Part shown: piece after piece, positions 57,747-64,000 of the stretch
How the letters are laid out: the number at the start of each line of letters is the position of its first letter
Numbering within the stretch: the first letter of the stretch is position 1
Origin: Trichosphaerium sp. ATCC 40318
Taxonomy: Eukaryota > Discosea > Flabellinia > Trichosidae
Length of the DNA: 64,000 nucleotides
Assembly: GCA_038496445.1 (NCBI GenBank)
Contig: JALMLS010000356.1
Coordinates: 62,001 to 126,000 of the forward strand
Reading direction: 5' to 3'
Program-made: the position numbers and the translations under genes
Notes under the pieces: model-generated
The model's database searches: none
The model's input: the letters and a program-made list of their open reading frames with translations, nothing else
Told to the model about the DNA's origin: nothing

Positions 57747-58433
57747 TAAGATAAAACAGATTCTTAGTTGGTCAACTCCAACTTTTAACCATCTGTATCT
57801 CCTCTGTAATTTGTTAATACCTATTGCTTTGGACCTGTCCCATCATATCTCGAAAACCCTTTAGTGAACAAGTGTCTTTTATTTTTAAACTTAAGGGGTT
57901 ACTTGGAGAGTAAACCATCATTTATGAGTAACAACAGTCGAATTAAAAATGCAATGTGCTCTATATTTAGCTCGATCCTATATCAGTGTACCACAATTGT
58001 ACTTCAGACAAAATATATTATACCAGTACAGAATCTTCCTTGACACTCTACAAGAAAAACCTTAGTAAAGAAAAGAAATGCAAGCTGGCTTTCAGAGCAT
58101 ACATGGGATTCACTTGAGTTTCTTGTTACACTTCTTCATCACTGTTGACGCCTTATACAACAATTTTATATGGTCTGAATTTGTAGTTACGTGTGATGAT
58201 AGAGGAAACATATGATAGTGTCGACAGAGACTGATGAAATAGTTGGTAATGTACACAACAAAAATTGAATAAAACGAGTCAGTATGAAGCAGAAACTAAC
58301 AGTTGTATTTTCCTTCATGTCACGGGACTTATTGTAGTACAAGAAATACAAGGATAGTGAAAGCAAAAAGCACCAAATCCAGCGGAGGTAAAATGACTCC
58401 TTGGAGGAGGTTGCTAAGTCACTTTTTATATAT
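57747..58433. other. Intergenic region
   Basis: Follows the YwqK relic and precedes (on the minus strand, 3' side) the second zeta-kinase gene. Nothing recognisable. Confidence 0.35.
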
Positions 58434-61298
58434 TCAGGTATTAATGGTGCTTTGTTTGTTAAAGTATGCTTGCACTTTTTTTAGTAGGTTTGGACTTCTT
58501 CTGTCATTTTCAGGACTTTTAGAGTAATACAGATCTGAAGCATTCTTTGCTTTTGAATTTATCTTCTTTTTTCTGTGAAGGCGTGTTAGCCCAAAACCGT
58601 TTCAACTTAAAAAGTTGTACCTGAGGAAGTTTTTGTATCTCTTCTCATCTACTACTTCAAGTTCTTGACCTTTTCCTTCTTTACAAGCAATGAGTATTGG
58701 ATCTTTCTCTCCATTATCAAATAACATAGCTATAACGAATCAATAAGATACGATGTACTGTCTAAACAATGTTCTTGTACGCAAAATAGAAGAAAAAAAA
58801 GAACAAGGTTATCTGAGGATATATTTCATTCAAGTCATTGTTGACAATGTGTGTCAACATGCACGTACCTTGGTCAACCAATTTTACATAACCTTCAAAA
58901 TTTACTGAAAACTGTCTGTGGCTCTCCAACTGCGAACAAACAGGAACTCCTCTTGTTGTAACTATTTTCCTCACAATACCTCTAATATGTTTTTGTTAAT
59001 GAAAACGCTTTCTTCAAAGCACTTCATACCTTGCTACAGCAGTCTCTGGAGGTGCTGTAACGCCGATTACAATGATTTCATATTCTGGACGTGGATTCTC
59101 TGCAGGTCGCTCCACTTTCCAATACACTTCTTTCTCTGTCAGTTAAGTTAATACTTACTTTCCTATCTCAACTAGTATTTACCTCCTTTTTTATATCCAG
59201 GACCTCTACAATAGTTGTTTTTATTATCACGAACCATTTCTATTGTTTGTTTCACAAATGGTTGCCACATCATAGTTCCATCAAGTACAATATCTCTATT
59301 ATGGTGTAAAGAAACCAAGAACAGCTCTGACTATGAAACAAATTAGCACCATATGGTTATCTAAACTTACAGCTGCTTGTGTTGACTCTTCATGAACGCG
59401 ATAGCTAGCAAGAGGATCTTTGATAAGCGTAAGCTCCTAATTTGTTTTAGACCTCACACATCTAACATGCGTCTAATATTCTAAAATAAGCTTTAAGTAG
59501 CATACATACCTTAAACACAGGATCTTTCATTTTAAATCTATCTGCCTCTACTATTACGATATCTTTACCATACTTCATCCAGAATTTGTCCGTTTTATGT
59601 AGTTTATGGACAACAGAGCTTTTACCTGAAGCCATGCCACCACCCATTAAATACAATCTTGGTTTCTGTACAGTCAAATCTCTTTTTGGAGCACCTGAAC
59701 CATCGCAATTTAACGCCTACACGAAATTGATTTTTAGAATGCTTAGGTGCTTTTTCTTGTACCTTGCTCATCTCAAACACTTTTTGGAATTTTTTCTTTG
59801 TCTTAAAAAACAGTTCAGACTTCTTGACATGACTTTCAACGACAAGTTTTTGCCTTAGCAGTTCCCAATGTCTCTTTGCTTTTCCACCATTACTTGATAT
59901 CCTAATGTTAAAGCTTAATTAAACAATACGTCTAGATGGTTTTGTGATCATACTGTTTGGCAAAATTAACTATGGCTTCAACAGAACGGTCAGTTCCAGA
60001 AAACTCACTTTCTTTTTTTCCATTCCTAGTTTGTTATATCAAAGAGTAGCATGTTGGTAATAATACGTACTTGTATAAACATATTTTAGGATGCTCTTCA
60101 TGATCTAGTTCTAGGAAGAGAAAATTAACAAAGAGATGTAAGCCGGATTGTCAGCATACCTTCAATCATTGCAAATCTGATTTTAACTCCAGGGTCTTCT
60201 GCAATTAGCTATGTCGGTGTAAGTATATATGAGGACATGTTAAAATAACACACTACCTTTGCCGCTGCTTTAAAATTTGGAATAAGTCGCTTAGGTAATT
60301 TACAATGACAAGGTTTGATTAGCAATACTGTAGTGCCAGTTTGAACTATATTATTGAAGTCTTCTTTTTTCTTAACATCAAAAACTTTTGAATAATCTGA
60401 GTCATCTTTGTATTGTGAGTCTATAAGTTCGTTCATCTCACCACGTCGTATTTTACTGTAACGATGGTTAACAAAGTTAAGAAAGAACTGAGAAAATTAT
60501 TATCAATCACGTGATTAGGCAGTACCAAGAAAGTATAAAAATGCTAAAGCTTCTATTGCTTACCTTTCTTTAAAATCACTACGAACACGTGTAGCTTGTG
60601 GGGTATTAATTTCAGCTCTAAACAAATGTCGGTTTGGTAGTAAAAGAACAATCGTACATTTTCTTTACACCTTTGTTTGCATCCACAAGTCCTTCAATGT
60701 TTTCCCAACCTTAAAAAAAAGTAAGTCATCCTTTGAATACGAAACACGTGATCCTAAGTAGACGTACTTTGATTGAAATACTCGTCAAACAGTTGAGTTA
60801 AAAGATCAAACATATCACTAACAAAGTCCTTCAAAGAACAAGAAGTCGTGTTTTGTTGTTTTTCGTTGTTGTCTGCTTTGGAGCGAATATCTTCCCAAAG
60901 TGTTTTTAAATACTCCTCAGTGCGAACCACGTTGTTTATAACAAAGAAATTACTTGTAACCGTCATTAGTTCGTGCAAGGTAGATTCTTTTTTTGATGAC
61001 TCTCCTTGACCTGTAGCGCCTATCACGACATTAGAGAAAATCAATCTTTTGCGTGATTGAAAGAGGAACCACTTGAAAAATGCCTCTAAGTTACCATAGG
61101 GACAATTATTTGACTGAGAATGCCAGAACTACATTATCTCAAAAAAAAGGCGTACTTTCTATTGGGGAACACTCAGATATGCCCAGACGCGCACAAACAT
61201 ATTTAGCAAACGACAGGCGCACTTTAGAGTCTCTTAACTAGCAATTCGTCAGTATAAAACAGTGAAATCAACAGTACTGTATTTCGTATATTAGCCAT
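58434..61298 (-). CDS. Thioredoxin-like / zeta-toxin-type kinase fusion (copy 2)
   Basis: Exon-by-exon paralogue of the gene at 49313. Start at 61298 (MANIRNT, then LRDSKVRLSFAKYVCARLGI). The helical part SLKDFVSDMFDLLTQLFDEY is unchanged. In the thioredoxin-like domain the active site reads LIKPCHCKLPKRLIPNF, so CxxC has become C-K-L-P and the redox pair is lost. The kinase half keeps Walker A (RLYLMGGGMASGKSSVVHKL) and IVIVEADRFKMKDPVF. The C-terminus differs after KRYKNFLR and ends SPNLLKKVQAYFNKQSTINT at the TGA 58434-58436. No frame break found by eye, so it is probably functional as a kinase. Confidence 0.8.
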
Positions 61299-61591
61299 GT
61301 AGCAAACAAGATGTTGTAGATGATGAATTGTGTAGTCAAGCATATTCGAGAAAAACCTGTTCATTGAGCAGTAAGCAAGCCTTGTTCGTTGACTAACTAC
61401 TGTTCACTGATTAATCAACGGCATAAACTAACGCTTAAGGGCACCTGTAAGGAAGTGTTCTTGTAATGAAGAGTCTTGAGCGTCGTTTTGCATAGCTCAT
61501 TACTTGCTTAATGTGCAATCAACATTTTTATGAAACTACTAACAATTCCTTTCATTAGTTATTGATAAAAGTTTAACTACATCTTCTAGCT

Positions 61592-62601
61592 CTAGCTTAT
61601 CACTTGCACTTGTTCTACGAAAATGTTTAAAGATTCGAAACAATCTAGTAGAAAGTATCTTATTCCTTGAAGGAGCTTTATCTGGTTGCCTATTTTACTT
61701 TTCAATATATCTATAGATAAAACCTTAGGTGCCTTACCAACACAAAATAATTGGTTTGTAAGTGACCACACCTTCCTTTAGTTCCTGTATTTTTTTACCT
61801 TTTATTACTGCAACACAGCAATAGTTTTGAAACTAAACAAATACTGAAAAAGGGTAGATTACTAAAAAAACAAGTGTACTTTTTGTAGTAGTGTATTTGT
61901 CAATAGCTCATACTTGTCTGTATCTTCATGAGCACTTTGTCCAGCATTCATATAGGTGTATATTTCAGAGGATGTTAGATATAATATAGCCCATTTGAGA
62001 TCACCAAGCAATACTTGATGAAACAAACTCAAAACATTCTTTTTCTCAATCAAAACACCCTCTTCCGGGACATCCTAAATATACTCCTCAAAAAAATGGA
62101 GTTTTTAGTGACGTACCCAAAAGCTGTAACTGAAGCACAAGTGTGATAACTTTAAATCAACCAAACGTCTCCACGTGCTTAGTGATTCAGGGCACGCGCC
62201 AAGCTTTAATTTTGTTAAATTCTTCAAACTTGATAATACATCCCACAGCAGACTCATAAACTCATCTTCATCGAAGTAAAGGGCTAAGATTATGTGGTTT
62301 TATTAATATTAACGAAAAAGATATGTCACGCACGTGTAAATCGAAGAGACTCAAGGTTTTTAAAACATTTAATAGTGCTAGCTATATATGTTGTAAAAGA
62401 GGGTGCAGAAACTGTTAATGACTTTATTTCTAGGTTGCTTATATCATGCCATTGCCAACAGACTCTCCTTTACAGGTGTATCAGTTATTTTGAAATGTTA
62501 TTTCATGAGGTGCACCTAAACGACCAAATAGATTTGGGGTTGCTTCGCCATTTAATTATATTGAACAGAATCTCTGGCGGTAGAGATGCGCTTGTCATCA
62601 T
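61592..62601 (-). CDS. F-box protein with LRR-like region
   Basis: Start at 62601: MMTSASLPPEILFNIIKWRS. The F-box continues across an intron (GTGCAC...AAG) into NPKSIWSFRRVCWQWHDISN. The next exons read LTVSAPSFTTYIASTIKCFK, NLESLRFT, then LYFDEDEFMSLLWDVLSSLK, NLTKLKLGACPESLSTWRRL and VDLKLSHLCFSY, which look like two or three irregular leucine-rich repeats. The exon at ~61885-62075 (KNVLSLFHQVLLGDLKWAIL, SSEIYTYMNAGQSAHED) and two more lead to the stop at 61592. About six exons, ~270 residues. SCF-type adaptor by family; target unknown. Confidence 0.68.
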
Positions 62602-62739
62602 TACCTATCACACCAATGACTTAAACGATAATTAAAAGAATAGACAAAGTTACATTACGAGGTACTCGGCATAATCACGTGAGCAAATTCGCTCAATATA
62701 GATCACACAGTGAGTTTATTCTCGTTGAAAGCATGGCTG

Positions 62740-62977
62740 TCAGATACCTGTTTCTAAACCACGCCAGAACGTGTTATCATACTCGTTTTCAGGTTTAGGT
62801 GGAAGCTTATACAATATCTTTCTCTGGATTTTGAGATTTCTTGTTGCGGTAGCCAAGAAAGGCGAGAAAGTGGAAAAAAGACAAACGAGACTTAATCGCC
62901 TTTCTATTTTTACTTTTTCACGAAACAAGGCAGGAAGTTGTACGTAAGAGCCACTCAATTGTTAAATGGACCAACAT
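62740..62977 (-). CDS. Small hypothetical protein
   Basis: ATG at 62977 (MLVHLTIEWLL) can be spliced over a short GTACAA...TAG intron into RRLSLVCLFSTFSPFLATAT, RNLKIQRKILYKLPPKPENE and YDNTFWRGLETGI, stop at 62740. ~67 residues, with a hydrophobic, signal- or mitochondrial-presequence-like front and a conserved-looking polar end. No family recognised. It may equally be part of a longer transcript. Confidence 0.4.
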
Positions 62978-63050
62978 CAAATATACTGGTTGACTTGTGC
63001 GTGTTTACGTAATTAATTTAATCTAACGCCGTTGTAGTTACGGAAGTACA

Positions 63051-64000
63051 ATGGCCAAGCGCCAAGGGTGTGTTTCAGAACATATTACCATTTTCGTTAG
63101 GCTAACTAAACAAAGGATCAAGCCAACCTGTCTTACAAGTCACTGTACTATCAAATAACACCTCTATAATGTTCCGCAAGTACAACATTCCTAACAAGTC
63201 ACAACCTCACCCATCGTTCTATCCATGCGATATCACGCTTGCTGTGTACGTTTAAAACCTCCTAAACACAAAAACCACAAAACAAATCGTGATTTCCGTT
63301 AAATCTGTCCTTTACCTTTAAATACGCTCCAACGCAATCAAAACCAACTAATAACGCCATTAGACCAGTAAACGATCATTTTAGCTATAAATTCGAGTTA
63401 ATGCGTAAGGGAGAGTCAAAAGGAAGGCAAACTATTCCAGGACAAGATCTTAAACGTATAGCGACATTACAAGTGCCTCATAGAATAATACTTAATGTCG
63501 ATAAGAATATTTCCATTTCTGCTCGTGCACTTCTGGGGTCAACAGTAAAACGTGAAAAAAGTATTGATAAACGTGAAGATGAAGTAAAACCAAAAACAGT
63601 AAGTTTCATTTATTGAATCTTTGAAAAACGTGAAGAGAGAGGTCACAAGAAGCCTCCATTTTAAATCGAAAACATTTTCAAAAATCACGTTTTTTATCTT
63701 CGGATTGCTCTTGAGGTGAAGTACACCAGACAATGATTTTTTTGATTGATTTTTAATGATTAATGATATCTATAGGTTAGCCTTAATTCATTGAGAGGTA
63801 CATTGGGTGTTACATCATCTGTAGACCACGCAGGACATGCACATCCTCTTTCTAGAGAAACGTCAAATAGTAAATGGCAATGTAACGGAAAGAAGTTCTA
63901 TGGACGTTGCTTGAGTGGTAAAGAACAAGCTAAAGGCACTCTAAAGTACGTTAAAGGTTACTTATGTAGTGGCATGAACGATTTTCAAAAGTATTTAAAG
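63051..64000 (+). CDS. 5' part of a gene with a C1/DC1-like Cys-His segment (cut by window edge)
   Basis: Exon 1 MAKRQ (63051) is spliced to GSSQPVLQVTVLSNNTSIMF, RKYNIPNKSQPHPSFYPCDI. A later exon gives HFSYKFELMRKGESKGRQTI and DVDKNISISARALLG-like sequence (NVDKNISISARALLGS) up to a GTAAGT donor at ~63600. The next, from ~63777, gives VSLNSLRGTLGVTSSVDHAG, HAHPLSRETSNSKWQCNGKK, FYGRCLSGKEQAKGTLK. The spacing H..H-P-L....W.C.G....C recalls C1/DC1 zinc domains. The frame continues past the right edge (GMNDFQKYLK). Confidence 0.5.

Larger units (their letters stand above)
49313..61298. repeat. Inverted duplication (~2.9 kb arms, ~6.2 kb spacer)
   Basis: The plus-strand gene at 49313-52278 and the minus-strand gene at 58434-61298 align exon by exon. 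Some intron stretches match too: the intron after FNQS contains nearly the same GGATCACGTGTTTCGT string in both arms. The two genes point towards each other across the spacer. The spacer carries four transcribed-looking units and one pseudogene. Confidence 0.85.

Noticed and set aside
8239-61298. Classical toxin-antitoxin system (YwqK 'antitoxin' family with zeta 'toxin')
   Set aside because: The genes are unlinked transcription units tens of kilobases apart, spliced or F-box-fused; YwqK-type repeats are named after a bacterial annotation and no pairing is shown.
1-64000. Giant-virus genome or integrated viral segment for the whole window
   Set aside because: Dense spliceosomal introns in almost all genes and typical eukaryotic genes (FEX, SOUL, GH5, Rab) argue for host nuclear DNA; only individual families may be virus-related.

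Overview
The window is nuclear DNA of an AT-rich, gene-dense eukaryote, probably unicellular. Almost every protein-coding gene is broken into small exons by introns mostly 30-100 bp long. Donors very often read GTACGT or GTACGN rather than GTAAGT, and acceptors are TAG, CAG or AAG. Intergenic gaps are a few hundred bases. I cannot name the organism. The gene content (secreted hydrolases, phage-type lysozyme, fluoride exporter, Ras-like GTPases, F-box and ankyrin-PARP proteins) suits a phagotrophic or osmotrophic protist. Exon joins below were made by eye from reading frame, splice dinucleotides and domain continuity.

Layout, left to right: a ~31-exon C2/glycine-rich gene (0.4-6.4 kb); a divergent Ras-like GTPase (7-8 kb, minus); the first F-box/YwqK-repeat gene (8.1-9.2 kb); a PLAT-like gene (9.3-10.6 kb, minus); a secreted glycoside hydrolase with a WSC domain (12.2-16.5 kb); a secreted T4-type lysozyme (16.7-17.4 kb); two tRNA-like sequences (17.8-18.0 kb); a GNAT acetyltransferase (18.6-19.4 kb); a second YwqK gene and an F-box/LRR gene (19.9-22.5 kb, both minus); a two-domain FEX/CrcB fluoride channel (23.1-24.6 kb, minus); a coiled-coil/acidic-repeat protein (24.8-27.3 kb); a foldback repeat (27.5-27.8 kb); a third YwqK gene with 20 repeats (27.9-29.6 kb); a secreted GH79 heparanase-like enzyme (29.7-32.0 kb); a Rab GTPase (33.3-34.9 kb); an F-box/ankyrin gene (35.3-36.7 kb); an ankyrin-PARP gene (37.2-41.1 kb); a SOUL haem-binding protein (42.1-43.0 kb); a small C2-like gene (44.0-45.1 kb); a secreted GH5 glycanase (45.9-47.8 kb, minus) and a short alpha/beta hydrolase (48.2-49.0 kb, minus).

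The right third is organised by an inverted duplication. A thioredoxin-zeta-kinase fusion gene at 49.3-52.3 kb (plus) is matched by a paralogue at 58.4-61.3 kb (minus). Between them lie a secreted protein gene, a tiny F-box gene, a small TIR element, an aberrant Ras-like GTPase and a dead YwqK fragment. The window ends with an F-box gene (61.6-62.6 kb, minus), a small gene, and the 5' part of a further gene running off the right edge.

Themes: (i) seven F-box-type proteins with different partner domains (YwqK, LRR, ankyrin) in 64 kb, suggesting a fast-evolving ubiquitin-ligase adaptor repertoire; (ii) four secreted polysaccharide or peptidoglycan hydrolases; (iii) three Ras-superfamily genes, all without a C-terminal prenylation cysteine and two with an altered switch II; (iv) an inverted pair of thioredoxin-zeta fusions. 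YwqK repeats, zeta kinases, ankyrin and F-box arrays are also common in giant viruses and bacteria, so some genes may have been acquired, but introns and uniform composition show they are now resident eukaryotic genes.
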